Origin: JBCBRD01 sp039819785
Lineage (GTDB): Bacteria; Pseudomonadota; Alphaproteobacteria; Rhizobiales; Hyphomicrobiaceae
DNA length: 64,000 nt
Assembly: GCA_039819785.1 (NCBI GenBank)
Contig: JBCBRH010000016.1
Location: 13,644 to 77,643 of the forward strand
Direction: 5' to 3'
In this document: in pieces, positions 20,039 through 28,968 of the stretch
Position numbering within the stretch: position 1 is the first letter of the stretch
How the letters are laid out: each line of letters starts with the position of its first letter
Translations under genes and position numbers: made by a program
Notes under the pieces: generated by a model
Told to the model about the DNA's origin: nothing
Seen by the model: the letters and a program-made list of their open reading frames with translations, nothing else
The model's database searches: none

Positions 20039-21139
20039 TTGAAGGCTGAGAGTGCCGCCCGCCAACGGTTTGTCGTCCTTGATACCATGCGCGGCTATGC
20101 AGCCTGCGTCGTGATGACACTTCACTACGGCTATTTGAAAACGACGAATGCCTATATGGCCGTCGACTTTTTCTTTCTACTGAGTGGCTTTGTTCTCGCC
20201 CACGCTTATTTCAACCGGCCGGACATCAATTTCTGGAGCTTTGCTCAATACCGTCTGGCGCGGCTTTACCCGCTGCACCTGCTTACATTTTTACTGACGG
20301 CTGTGCTTCTCACCGTCATCGGGCGTGAGTGGTATGATGGCGAGTTCATTCTCCACCTGTTCATGCTCCACAATATTGGTTTGGGCCCAGACCGCGTGGC
20401 TTTCAATTCACCGGCTTGGTCGATTTCGGTTGAGTTCTGGGTCAACCTCGCAATCGGATTGCTGGCCGTGCTCGTCATCGCAGTTCGCGCCAGCAAGCTG
20501 GTTCGAAATGTCGTTCTGGGTGGTATCGCAGCGGTCTGTTACCTGGTCCTCGCCGCATCTCATGGGCACGTCAATCTGTATTACCAGGATCTCATGCCAC
20601 TGGTGAACTTGGGCCTCCTGCGTGGCCTCGGCTCCATCTGTGTCGGTGTTTTGCTCTATGATGTGTTTCGCGCGCTATCGGCCCCGCGATCCGACATGGG
20701 GCACTTCTGGCTGCAGATCCTCACGCCGGTGGCGCTTGGTCTGTTTCTGGTCATTATGGTTTTGCTCCCCAATGAAACGCCTTGGGATTTCGTTGCGCTG
20801 GTGGTGATGATGGGCATCGTTATCATCATGGCCTTCGAGGTTGGCCCGATTGCGGTCTTAGCGCGGAAGTTTGATTTCCTCGGCCGGATCTCGTTTTCGA
20901 TTTATCTCGTTCACGTGCCCATCCAGTGGGCCTTAAAGGAGGCGATTGGTGATCGCTTCAGTTTTTTCACCGGCTATCTCATCCAGTTCGCCGTTGTAAT
21001 CGCGGTCTCATATTTGACCTACACGTACTTTGAAAAACCTTCCTATGCCTGGGGTAAGCGTGCTCTTCGAGACGCTGGCAACTGGTGCAAAAAAACGGTG
21101 CGAGGCAGACAGAAATCACAGGCTCCGCCCTTCAGCTGA
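20039..21139 (+). CDS. Membrane acyltransferase (acyltransferase 3 family)
   Basis: A 366-residue polytopic membrane protein of the acyltransferase 3/OafA family, which transfers acetyl, succinyl or similar groups onto sugars. The family start is clear: 'VLDTMRGYAACVVMTLHYGY' carries the conserved Arg and the catalytic His, followed by 'DFFFLLSGFVLAHAY' and 'YRLARLYPLHLLTF'. About ten hydrophobic segments follow. The last part, 'YLTYTYFEKP', is the standard family end. A TTG start is used (20039) with GGAG about 12 bases upstream; no ATG lies nearby in frame. Position in the exo locus suggests it decorates the polysaccharide, in the role ExoH or ExoZ plays for succinoglycan; which acyl group is unknown. 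A 13-bp tandem repeat begins 11 bases after its stop codon. Confidence 0.9.
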   Translation: MKAESAARQRFVVLDTMRGYAACVVMTLHYGYLKTTNAYMAVDFFFLLSGFVLAHAYFNRPDINFWSFAQYRLARLYPLHLLTFLLTAVLLTVIGREWYDGEFILHLFMLHNIGLGPDRVAFNSPAWSISVEFWVNLAIGLLAVLVIAVRASKLVRNVVLGGIAAVCYLVLAASHGHVNLYYQDLMPLVNLGLLRGLGSICVGVLLYDVFRALSAPRSDMGHFWLQILTPVALGLFLVIMVLLPNETPWDFVALVVMMGIVIIMAFEVGPIAVLARKFDFLGRISFSIYLVHVPIQWALKEAIGDRFSFFTGYLIQFAVVIAVSYLTYTYFEKPSYAWGKRALRDAGNWCKKTVRGRQKSQAPPFS

Positions 21140-21150
21140 TTGCGCGCGTG

Positions 21151-21241
21151 TCTGGTACGCGTGTCTGGTACGCGTGGCTGGTACGCGTGTCTGGTACGCG
21201 TGTCTGGTACGCGTGTCTGGCGCCCGTGTCTGGCGCCGCTG
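21151..21241. repeat. Seven-unit 13-bp tandem repeat
   Basis: Consensus TCTGGTACGCGTG. Units begin at 21151, 21164, 21177, 21190, 21203, 21216 and 21229. Units 1, 2, 4 and 5 are identical, unit 3 differs at one base, and units 6 and 7 carry GGCGCC in place of GGTACG. The array is non-coding and directly follows the acyltransferase stop. Confidence 0.95.
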
Positions 21242-21770
21242 TCACTGCTGGTTTCACACCAACACGCGCAGGACGTGGACTTTGCCCCATCACCCTCATT
21301 GCGGCCCCTCGATGCATTGGCCTCACGGTTCAGCTCTTGGCGTGTGGTGATCGCGGTCAATTGCCGCCCTAAGGGGCTGTTTTCTATGTTTTTTTAATTG
21401 CCTGAGCTAGCATCCACAGTCTCGTCCGTGCGTTGTCTGAGCGTCGTGTTCATTACGTTCGCAAGAGACACCGCAAAGTCGATTGCGGACAAGCTTTTGA
21501 CGTGTTGACTTGCAGTCGCGCGCCGGGGTCCATGCGGCGTGAGAAATGATGGGGTCTGGTTACTGTGATTTGCCCTACGATGGCTGTGCCAATCCGGCTG
21601 GTGTCGGTCCTTCTGGACGACGCAAGCTCAGTCCCGTGTGCCCCGTTGGCAGGCGATGAGACTGCCAGGTTAGTTGAGCATCGTAGTTACCTGATCAGCG
21701 TGCGAATCGGCTCAATGGACCCGATCAAATCGATGCGCTGCCGAATTTCGCGTTCCAGTGGTCATGATCA
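21242..21770. other. Non-coding stretch between tandem repeat and flippase gene
   Basis: About 530 bases with only short frames that lack coding character. Nothing definable was found; the flippase promoter is expected in the right half. Confidence 0.45.
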
Positions 21771-23222
21771 ATGACGTCGCTGACAGACAAAGTCGCAAAA
21801 GGTGCAGCCTTCAACATTGTGGCTGCTGCTGTTCGGATTGGGTCAGCCCTTCTCGTCCTGCCAATCCTTGCGCGCTTTTTGGAGCCGCGCGATTTCGGGC
21901 TTGTCCAAATGGGCATGCCGTTCGTCCTGCTGTTGATGTTCTTCAGCGATATGGGCATTTCGCCGGCGGTCGTGCGTGCAGACAATCCCAGCCGGGCGCT
22001 GTGGTCGAGCGCATTTTGGACAACGATCGGTTTGTCGATCGTGCTCGCGGCCATTCAATGTGCATCGGCCCCCGCCATCGCGCACTTCTTCGGTGAGCCT
22101 GAACTTGTTCCGATACTCTGGGCTCTGGCCGGTATCTTGGTCATTCAATCCGTCAGCATCATGCACTATGCGTATTTGCAGCGCGCCATGCGGTTCCAGG
22201 TGATCGCCGGGATTGATATCGCCAGCCATATCAGCGGGATGGTCGTTGCCATCGCCACCGGTGTCTACGGTGCCGGAGCATGGGCTCTGGTGTATCAACA
22301 ACTGACACTTTACATCGTTAAGACCATCGGCCTGCTCATCATCTCGCGACCGCCGATCAGCTTTTCGTTCGATTTTTCCGAAATCCGACGCATCCTCAGG
22401 TTTTCACTGGCGGTCACAGGCACGCAGGTTGTCAATTTCATGGGCGGGACCGCAGACACCGTGGTGATCGGCCGGTTCCTGGGGGCTGCCCCCCTTGGGT
22501 ACTACAGCCTCGCGCTGCGCCTCATCATCGTCCCCATTCAAACGTTTTTCTCGAGCCTGACCGGCATCTTTCTGCCAGCACTTGCTCAAGCCAAAAACGA
22601 ACCAGAACGTTTCAAGGCCGCGAGCCTGAAAATGTTCCGGACGATCACGTTTATCTCGTTTCCCCTGATGGCCGGCATTTCAGCGCTCTCCGAGCCAATC
22701 GTCGACGTTCTGCTGGGTGATCGGATGGCAGCTGTCGCGCCGCTCGCATCCGTGTTGGCCGTTGTTGGCGCCATTCGCAGCGTTGCTGGGCTACATAGTG
22801 CAATCCTCATGGCAATCGGCCGAAGTGATGTGTTGTTCAGGCTGGCGCTTCTTAACAATTTCGTGGTTATTCTGGCAGTATTCATAGGGGCCGTTTACGG
22901 TCTCATGGGTGTCTGTGTTGCGGTTCTCATCGGCTCGCTTCTGGTATCTGGACCAGCCAATAAGATTGTTGCCTCGCTGATCAACTCGTCCTTTATCGAG
23001 CTTTGTAGCGTGATCGTCGGCAGCTTCATCAATGCCATTGGCATGGGACTGATTGTGTTCAGTGTTAATCTTGCGCTGACCAATATGGGATTTGGCAGCC
23101 TGGAACGGCTTTTGCTGTGCTGTCCGCTCGGCGTTGTCATTTATGCGGCTGGCGCACTGGCGTTCCAGAGGAGCGAGTCGCAGGCATTTGTCGACATGGT
23201 GCGCCGTGTCATCACGGTTTAG
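21771..23222 (+). CDS. Wzx-type polysaccharide flippase (lipid-linked repeat unit translocase)
   Basis: A 483-residue inner-membrane protein of the MOP/polysaccharide synthase superfamily. It begins 'LTDKVAKGAAFNIVAAAVR' and continues with 'LPILARFLEPRDFGLVQM', the typical Wzx/MATE-like start, and shows about 12-14 hydrophobic segments. The predicted role is to flip the undecaprenyl-linked oligosaccharide from the cytoplasmic to the periplasmic face (compare rhizobial ExoT). The ATG at 21771 is the only sensible start, although its ribosome binding site is weak. It is followed 85 bases later by a glycosyltransferase gene on the same strand, so it probably begins a flippase-glycosyltransferase operon ending at 26710. 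Substrate specificity cannot be read from sequence. Confidence 0.9.
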   Translation: MTSLTDKVAKGAAFNIVAAAVRIGSALLVLPILARFLEPRDFGLVQMGMPFVLLLMFFSDMGISPAVVRADNPSRALWSSAFWTTIGLSIVLAAIQCASAPAIAHFFGEPELVPILWALAGILVIQSVSIMHYAYLQRAMRFQVIAGIDIASHISGMVVAIATGVYGAGAWALVYQQLTLYIVKTIGLLIISRPPISFSFDFSEIRRILRFSLAVTGTQVVNFMGGTADTVVIGRFLGAAPLGYYSLALRLIIVPIQTFFSSLTGIFLPALAQAKNEPERFKAASLKMFRTITFISFPLMAGISALSEPIVDVLLGDRMAAVAPLASVLAVVGAIRSVAGLHSAILMAIGRSDVLFRLALLNNFVVILAVFIGAVYGLMGVCVAVLIGSLLVSGPANKIVASLINSSFIELCSVIVGSFINAIGMGLIVFSVNLALTNMGFGSLERLLLCCPLGVVIYAAGALAFQRSESQAFVDMVRRVITV

Positions 23223-23307
23223 CGTCTTACCATAATAGCGATGTGTTCCAGACTGTGACGCACGTTGCACGTATGGCCCGAAATTGCCGGGCGGGAGCGT
23301 AAGAGAA

Positions 23308-24276
23308 GTGGCGGAACGTTTGCGAGACCCTCAACCTCTCGTGGCCATTGTCACCCCGGTCTACAATGGCGGCGCGCACTTGCGCGAAACCATGCGCTCG
23401 GTGCAGGCGCAAACCTATCCCAATCTCGTACATGTCGTTTTGGACAACGCGAGTTCGGATGATACAGCGGTAATTATTTCCGACTTCGCAGATCAGCGCG
23501 TGCCGGTGATTGCAGGAAAGAATAAAACGGTTCTCAAGCAGTACGACAATTGGAATGCTGCGCACGACCTGGTCCCGGGTTATGCGGCTTACATCAGATT
23601 ATTGTGTGCCGACGACTTGATGGAGCCAGAGTGCACGTCACGGATGGTCGAGGTTGCCGAGACCGACCCGGACATCTTGCTGGTGGGCACGAATGTATCC
23701 AAAAACCATGTGCCCTTTCCATTGAACTGGGACCCCGCTGTTCCCGTGTTGGATGGCAAAGAGGTCATCCGGCGTTTTTTTCTAAACGAGATGGGCTTTT
23801 TCGCTGTCCATATGCTGATGCGTAAATCAGTGATGGACTGGCGCAAACCTCTTTACGATGATGCCTATGTGGGCGCGGACTTTGAAGCCGTCTTGGGTAT
23901 ACTCAAACGTGGCAAGTTCGGCATGGTGCATGAACAGCTTGGCTTTGTGCGCATTCATGAAGCGTCCATGACATCGAAGGTTATGTTGAAGAAGAATACG
24001 CATTTTGCGGATTTTCTTAGCGCGCTCCATCGCCATGGACCGGATGTGTTTGGGCCCGACACATTCAAACACCTCGCTGAACGATACGAAATGCACTACC
24101 TGCGTAAAAGTCTGCGATGGAAACTGCAGCATGGCTCGGATGCGACGCAATTGCACTTTGAACGGCTTAAAGCAGAACGCGGCGAAATCACACTTCGTGA
24201 TTATGCGACCTGTTTGAAAGACTGGGTTTTGATCAAGGCTGGCTATAGAAAATACTGGGATGGTTTCCCTAGTTGA
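23308..24276 (+). CDS. Family 2 glycosyltransferase
   Basis: GT-A glycosyltransferase of about 322 residues. The start of the catalytic domain reads 'LVAIVTPVYNGGAHLRETM' and is followed by 'VVLDNASSDDT'. In place of the usual DDD/DAD motif it has 'RLLCADDLMEP', which keeps the metal-binding acid pair. I chose the GTG at 23308 because GGGAG (23293-23297) lies ten bases upstream; a TTG at 23284 is the other option. The stop overlaps a possible in-frame TTG of the next gene, though the better start of that gene lies 32 bases further on. It sits inside the flippase operon and should add one sugar of the repeat unit. Donor and acceptor are unknown. Confidence 0.85.
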   Translation: MAERLRDPQPLVAIVTPVYNGGAHLRETMRSVQAQTYPNLVHVVLDNASSDDTAVIISDFADQRVPVIAGKNKTVLKQYDNWNAAHDLVPGYAAYIRLLCADDLMEPECTSRMVEVAETDPDILLVGTNVSKNHVPFPLNWDPAVPVLDGKEVIRRFFLNEMGFFAVHMLMRKSVMDWRKPLYDDAYVGADFEAVLGILKRGKFGMVHEQLGFVRIHEASMTSKVMLKKNTHFADFLSALHRHGPDVFGPDTFKHLAERYEMHYLRKSLRWKLQHGSDATQLHFERLKAERGEITLRDYATCLKDWVLIKAGYRKYWDGFPS

Positions 24277-24308
24277 AACCCAATGACCCACAGATAAGGT
24301 CGCGTTCA

Positions 24309-25532
24309 ATGTCACAGAGAAGCCGGCTCCGGATTGGTTTTCGCGTTGGAGAGTTTCCCAAGCTGTCGGAAACCTTTGTGCTTGATCAAATCAATCACAT
24401 GATCGCGCAGGGGCATGACGTCCAAATCCTTGCAGACCGGCGCGAAGATGTGGTGCTGGCTTCGACCCTCCGGGACTATGCCGACGCCTTGGCGCGGACG
24501 ACTTTTCTAGAACCGCAGGATCACATCCGGGCGCAGATTTTCCAGCTGCTGCCCTACCGGGTTCGTATGCAACTTCGCGCCAAGGCCGATGCGAAACTCT
24601 GTGCTGAAAACGATGTTGTCGTCTGCAATTTCGGTTGGTTTGGAAATGATATCGTCAAGCATCGCTCCGATCACCGACGCCATGCCAAAGTGGTGACCAT
24701 CTTTCACGGCGCGGACTTGTCCCGGGACGTTCGTGGTGAACGGGACAGCGTTTATGATCAACTCTTGCAGGACGGCGATCTTCATCTCGCGATCAACAGC
24801 AGGTGGCTGAATTGGTTGAAGGACCGTGGTGCATCCGGTGACAAGACCGTGCTCCATTACCTAGGTGTGGACCCTGACACGTTCAAATTCGAACCGCGGC
24901 GTACAAAAGCCCCCAGTGAGCCATTCGTCTTTGCGAATGTTTGCCGTTTGGTCAGCAAGAAAGGCAATGACTTTGCACTCAAGGCGCTGGCCGAACTGCG
25001 CCGCCTTGAACCTCATCGCAAATTCGAATTCAGACTGGCGGGCGATGGGCCGTGTGAAGACAACCTCAAGCAGCTTACCGCATCACTCGGCCTTTCGGAT
25101 GTCGTCACATTCCTGGGGCGCGTCCCGCACGCGGATATCCGCCGTGAGCTTGCAGCTGCCGATGCGTTCCTGGCACCGAGCGTTGTGGCCGATGATGGTG
25201 ACATGGAGGGCATCCCCATTGCCATCATGGAGGCGATGGCTGTCGGTCTTCCAGTTGTGTCAACGGTCCACAGCGGGATACCCGAGTTGATCCAGCACAA
25301 CGTCAACGGACGGCTTTGCGCGGAACACGATGTGCCGGGGTTGGCCGCCCTGTTGCGCAAAGTCATGACCGAACCTGACGAAACCCGGCGCTATGCCGTC
25401 GCTGCCCGGCGGACGATCGAAACGGTTTTCAACAATCACTTGTCGAATGAACGGTTGGAACATCTCATAACGGCGGTGGCCAGGGGCGAACAAATCGTGG
25501 ATGCCCCACACTTGGTGAGGCAGGCGGTATGA
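24309..25532 (+). CDS. Family 4 glycosyltransferase (WcaL/AmsK-like)
   Basis: A 407-residue GT-B enzyme. The N-terminal domain has 'FRVGEFPKLSETFVLDQI', a hallmark of the colanic-acid WcaL/AmsK type group. The C-terminal donor domain has 'FVFANVCRLVSKKG' and the EX7E-like nucleotide-sugar site 'EGIPIAIMEAMAVGLPVV', followed by 'TVHSGIPELI'. The ATG at 24309 has AAGG about ten bases upstream; a TTG at 24273 overlapping the previous stop would add 12 residues. The stop codon overlaps the ATG of the next gene (ATGA), so the two are translationally coupled. It is a retaining enzyme by family. The sugar it transfers is unknown. Confidence 0.9.
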   Translation: MSQRSRLRIGFRVGEFPKLSETFVLDQINHMIAQGHDVQILADRREDVVLASTLRDYADALARTTFLEPQDHIRAQIFQLLPYRVRMQLRAKADAKLCAENDVVVCNFGWFGNDIVKHRSDHRRHAKVVTIFHGADLSRDVRGERDSVYDQLLQDGDLHLAINSRWLNWLKDRGASGDKTVLHYLGVDPDTFKFEPRRTKAPSEPFVFANVCRLVSKKGNDFALKALAELRRLEPHRKFEFRLAGDGPCEDNLKQLTASLGLSDVVTFLGRVPHADIRRELAAADAFLAPSVVADDGDMEGIPIAIMEAMAVGLPVVSTVHSGIPELIQHNVNGRLCAEHDVPGLAALLRKVMTEPDETRRYAVAARRTIETVFNNHLSNERLEHLITAVARGEQIVDAPHLVRQAV

Positions 25533-26710
25533 TTGAACCCGTATCCGTTATCATCCCGACCTTCAACCGGGCCCGTTATCTGCGGCCGTGCATTGAGGCT
25601 GTGTTGAACCAATCACGCCCGCCAGCTGAGGTGCTGGTGGTTGACGATGGATCAACAGACAACACGGCCGAAGTGGTCCAAGAGTTCGGTGATTCTGTTC
25701 GGTATCTTGCCAAGCCGAACAGCGGGAAATCAGCCTCGCTCAATCTGGCTTTGACGCACACATCGCATCCGGTGATCTGGATCATGGACGACGATGACAT
25801 TGCGTCCCCCAAAGCGCTGGAGACACTTTCGAACCTCTTGGATGAAAATCCCGACGCGGGTATGGCGTTTGGCCGGTTCGACCGCTTTGTCAAGGATGAG
25901 AAGACGGGCGAGCGGACTTTCTTTCCCACCTACTGCTGGGTCGACACAACGCCTGCAACGTTCCTCCCAACTGCACTTGAAGACTGCTTTGTTCACCAGC
26001 CGGGTATGCTCGTCAGGCGGTCTGTTTATGACAAAACCGGCCCTTTCAACGTCGAACTGATGCGTTCTCAAGATTATGACATGCTCGTTCGGATCGCGCG
26101 GATCACGTCGTGTGTCAGCAGCGGTGACATCGTATTTCATCAGCGCCAGCATGACGGCGCACGGGGGCAGGCGGGTCGCCAATTTGATGAAACACGCCGG
26201 ATGAACACGTGGGTCTCGTACGACCAGAAAATCTTTGAACCGCTGTATCATGAGATGCCGCTTGCTGACTTCCTTGCGAAAGGTACAGCGCTCGACACGC
26301 CCGAAGCGGAACGCCGCGCCCGGTTGCAGCGCGCTACCGTGATGGCGCGCAAGAAGCTTTGGCGCTTTGCGGTGGCGGACTTGAAGACGGCGGCGACCCT
26401 TTCCAAAACGCCTCTGACGGCTGAAGAGACCGCCATCATCCGCCGCTGTTTTGGCGCCAAGAACGGCTCAGACGAAGTGGGACGCGATCTCGAGGTTTCC
26501 GCCGCGCTTTTAACCTTGAAAGACGTTGCCCCATCAGGTCCGCAAATCTCGCGCGCGCTCGCCCGGGGGCTGGTTTGGAAATTGCGAGACGCGGTCAGGT
26601 CGCGGCAACATGATGTTGTGGGCAGACTGGGGCGTCTTTCGCTGTCGTTAGCTCTACCGGGTCTCAACGCTTTTCGAACAGCGCGAAAACAGGCATTAAA
26701 GTCATCTTAG
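25529..26710 (+). CDS. Family 2 glycosyltransferase
   Basis: A 393-residue protein with the GT2 core 'VSVIIPTFNRARYLRPCIEA', 'LVVDDGSTDNT' and 'IWIMDDDDIASP' in the first 110 residues. The last ~130 residues are a helical Arg/Ala-rich tail of unknown role. Its ATG overlaps the stop of the preceding GT4 gene by four bases (ATGA). Its TAG stop shares its last base with the first base of dispersed repeat copy A. It is the last gene of the run that begins with the flippase. It probably adds one sugar to the lipid-linked repeat unit. Confidence 0.88.
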   Translation: MIEPVSVIIPTFNRARYLRPCIEAVLNQSRPPAEVLVVDDGSTDNTAEVVQEFGDSVRYLAKPNSGKSASLNLALTHTSHPVIWIMDDDDIASPKALETLSNLLDENPDAGMAFGRFDRFVKDEKTGERTFFPTYCWVDTTPATFLPTALEDCFVHQPGMLVRRSVYDKTGPFNVELMRSQDYDMLVRIARITSCVSSGDIVFHQRQHDGARGQAGRQFDETRRMNTWVSYDQKIFEPLYHEMPLADFLAKGTALDTPEAERRARLQRATVMARKKLWRFAVADLKTAATLSKTPLTAEETAIIRRCFGAKNGSDEVGRDLEVSAALLTLKDVAPSGPQISRALARGLVWKLRDAVRSRQHDVVGRLGRLSLSLALPGLNAFRTARKQALKSS

Positions 26711-26810
26711 AGCCTGTTTGCTTTTCGTGGACCAGCAAAGCAGGCTCTGAGCTTTGGATTTGGAGCATGTTCTGGGCGAAAACCGCGCACACTTTTCCTG
26801 AACATGATCT
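26710..26810. repeat. Dispersed double-hairpin repeat, copy A
   Basis: Copy A of a four-member family (others at 39642, 49120 and 62733). The left hairpin runs from GAGCCTGTTTGC to GCAAAGCAGGCTC. The right hairpin runs from GAGCATGTTC to GAACATGATC and encloses a GCG/CGC core. The element starts on the last base of the glycosyltransferase stop codon. The size and double palindrome resemble the intergenic mosaic elements of rhizobia. Confidence 0.85.
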
Positions 26811-27017
26811 AGATGTGGGATGGCCCGGGACGCAAAGCGCGACGCAACGAACTTGATTGGCTGCACGATTGATCAAAACGGCGGGGCACACCTTCTCGTT
26901 TGCCAAAATCATCGGAAGTCCAGTTTCAGCAGCATGACAGATGCATGATTTTTGCATCGTCTTTAAAGTTGCCCGTGCGCTTTGGAAGATATGATACCTG
27001 CTCAAGGATGAAATCGC

Positions 27018-27797
27018 ATGAAAGTCGTTTTGCTTGCTGGTGGATATGGGACGCGGATCAGCGAAGAAACGAATGTCCGTCCAAAACCGATGGTGGAAAT
27101 CGGCGGACGCCCCATCCTGTGGCATATCATGCGCTATTACGCGTCTTTCGGGCACAAAGACTTTATCGTGTGTTGTGGATATAAATCCGAATATATCCGA
27201 AATTATTTCTTGAATTACCGCGCAAGCCTCAGCGACTTCACGATCAACTTGTGTTCGGGCGAAGTCGACTTTCACCACACTGAAGCCGAGGACTGGTCCG
27301 TCACCGTGGTGGATACCGGTCTGGATACGATGACTGGCGGGCGCATCAAAGCCATCCAGAGCTTTGTTGGAAATGAACGTTTCTGCCTGACCTACGGAGA
27401 TGGCGTCTCAAACATCGATCTGGATGCCCTCGTTGAAAGTCATGAGAGTTCCGGGGCAACGGCCACGCTGACTGCGGTGGCGCAACCTGGTCGTTTCGGT
27501 GGCCTCAGTCTTGACCCTCAGACTGGTAAAGTCCGCTCATTCCGCGAAAAAGCTGCCATCGACGGCAGCGTGATCAACGGTGGGTTCTTCGTGTGCGAGC
27601 CTGGCGTTTTTGACGTCATCGACGGGCCGGACACAATCTGGGAGCGCGACCCGCTGGAGCGGCTTTGCTCGACTGGCAAACTCAATGCCTATCGTCATAC
27701 GGGTTTTTGGCAACCGATGGATACCTTGCGCGATCGTAACTATCTGGAAGAGCTTTGGGATCGCGGTGAGGCGCCCTGGGTTCCACGGAAGGGCTGA
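27018..27797 (+). CDS. rfbF: Glucose-1-phosphate cytidylyltransferase
   Basis: A 259-residue nucleotidyltransferase that makes CDP-glucose from CTP and glucose-1-phosphate. The signature 'VVLLAGGYGTRISEET', then 'VRPKPMVEIGGRPILWHI', is the diagnostic RfbF start. Further family marks are 'CCGYKSEYIRNYF', 'GDGVSNIDLDALV' and the end region 'TGFWQPMDTLRD'. Length fits the family (about 257). The ATG at 27018 has AAGGA ten bases upstream. No CDP-glucose 4,6-dehydratase or other CDP-sugar gene is next to it or anywhere in the window, so either CDP-glucose is used directly, the rest is elsewhere, or the gene is a remnant of a larger sugar cassette. It is preceded by repeat copy A and converges on a glycosyltransferase gene. 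Confidence 0.93.
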   Translation: MKVVLLAGGYGTRISEETNVRPKPMVEIGGRPILWHIMRYYASFGHKDFIVCCGYKSEYIRNYFLNYRASLSDFTINLCSGEVDFHHTEAEDWSVTVVDTGLDTMTGGRIKAIQSFVGNERFCLTYGDGVSNIDLDALVESHESSGATATLTAVAQPGRFGGLSLDPQTGKVRSFREKAAIDGSVINGGFFVCEPGVFDVIDGPDTIWERDPLERLCSTGKLNAYRHTGFWQPMDTLRDRNYLEELWDRGEAPWVPRKG

Positions 27798-27885
27798 TGG
27801 AGGCTGACCCGGCCCGCGCATCAGGGCTGCCAGGTATCTGAGCTAACCGGTATCTGAGCTGTTGGGCGCCCGGCACCCAGGGCAG

Positions 27886-27917
27886 AAAAACAGGCGCGGT
27901 CTGTTTCACCGGCGCCT
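27886..27917 (-). terminator. Intrinsic terminator for minus-strand glycosyltransferase
   Basis: AGGCGCGGT and ACCGGCGCCT pair with one bulge around a seven-base loop. Read on the minus strand the stem is followed by GTTTTT, giving a good intrinsic terminator about 50 bases after the stop of the gene at 27967-28968. It may also slow transcription coming from rfbF. Confidence 0.75.
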
Positions 27918-27966
27918 CGTCTGATTTATGAGTCAACGGGGCCGCGACAGCCACGTCAAATAGGCT

Positions 27967-28968
27967 TCAGTTCGAGCTGGCAGTCGAAAGGATGCGCTTC
28001 TTGATCGCCTCTAGGCCGAAACGGCTCGCCAACGGCCAGATGGCCGGTGTCGTTGCTGTCGACATCAGGGCCTCCAGGCGACGGCCGGACTTTGCGTTTT
28101 CAATCACGTTGCAAAGCAGTTTTCCGTTCAACATGGCCTGATCATACGTGCGAGCTGCCCTGGCTATTCGCCTGTCATCGGCGTAGACCTCGGCGAGGCG
28201 CAATTCTTCGTTCGCGCGGATCATGGCGTCAAAATTCTTGATATTGAGACGCCAGGAATTTGAACCGCGCCGCATGCGCCACTTGTAATAGCTCTCCGAT
28301 GTGACAGTAAATTTCGCACCCGCAAGCATACAACTCAGAAACAGAAGATAGTCTTCGTTTCGCAATTCACCGTCGTCACGATACCTGATTTTTTTTTCGC
28401 GCATAAACGTCGAGCGGACAAGGGGCTTAATGTAACCCAGGGTGAAGTCTCCACCGGCCAAAATGACGTTTGCTTCGATAAACGTCGCGATATCGACGTC
28501 GATTGTATAGGGTTCGGCTTCCACAGGGATCATCATCGATCCGGTCGAGCTGCCGCTTTCGGTGACGCGCTTGTAGTTGTCAGCGACCATGTCAGCGCCC
28601 GTTGCCAGTGCGATGTCGATCATGCGGCGACTGCGCTCAGGCGGGATCACGTCATCTCCGTCGAAGATGGCCATCCAGGTTCCCGTCGCCATGCTGATCG
28701 CCTGGTTGCGGGACACGGAAATTCCGCCATTTTTCTCACGCCGATGGAATTTGATGCGAGGGTCGTTCTCTGCCAGCGACGTGACGATCGACGGGGTCTC
28801 ATCGCTCGACGCGTCATCCACCACGATCAACTCAACGGTCACATCTGTCTGCGCGAGGGCAGATTGGATTGCCTCTTCGATGAATGGAGCAACATTGTAG
28901 GTGCAAATGAGGAAGGAGACGTCAGCTGGGGCATCCCTTTGTGTCTGCTCTTCAGCGATAATCGTCAT
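27967..28968 (-). CDS. Family 2 glycosyltransferase
   Basis: A 333-residue GT2 enzyme: 'DVSFLICTYNVAPFIEEAI', 'LIVVDDASSDET' and 'WMAIFDGDDVIPPERSRRM' give the N-terminal nucleotide-sugar and metal sites. A later 'GELRNEDYLLFLSCMLAGA' region matches the acceptor part seen in ExoO-like and ExoU-like proteins. Its general layout is close to the glycosyltransferase at 11751-12743, with 'RLGEDVILYSRALLAGA' at the same place, so the two may be distant paralogues. It is transcribed alone against the main direction of the locus and ends at a clear terminator. The sugar and acceptor are unknown. Confidence 0.85.
   Translation of the reverse strand: MTIIAEEQTQRDAPADVSFLICTYNVAPFIEEAIQSALAQTDVTVELIVVDDASSDETPSIVTSLAENDPRIKFHRREKNGGISVSRNQAISMATGTWMAIFDGDDVIPPERSRRMIDIALATGADMVADNYKRVTESGSSTGSMMIPVEAEPYTIDVDIATFIEANVILAGGDFTLGYIKPLVRSTFMREKKIRYRDDGELRNEDYLLFLSCMLAGAKFTVTSESYYKWRMRRGSNSWRLNIKNFDAMIRANEELRLAEVYADDRRIARAARTYDQAMLNGKLLCNVIENAKSGRRLEALMSTATTPAIWPLASRFGLEAIKKRILSTASSN

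Noticed and set aside
21151..21241. Tandem array considered as a CRISPR
   Set aside because: Units are 13 bases without spacers and there are no cas genes.
21085..21397. Frames reading through the tandem repeat ('VSGTRVWYACLV' type repeats in several frames)
   Set aside because: All are produced by the 13-bp period shifting frame and none has a translation start.
26710..27018. Repeat copies considered as protein-coding, since minus-strand frames give similar peptides at copies A, C and D
   Set aside because: The peptides simply translate the conserved palindromic DNA, lack starts at equal places and are broken in copy B.
27833..27860. Direct repeat GGTATCTGAGCT twice, 16 bases apart
   Set aside because: Too short and isolated to interpret; recorded only as a curiosity between rfbF and its convergent neighbour.
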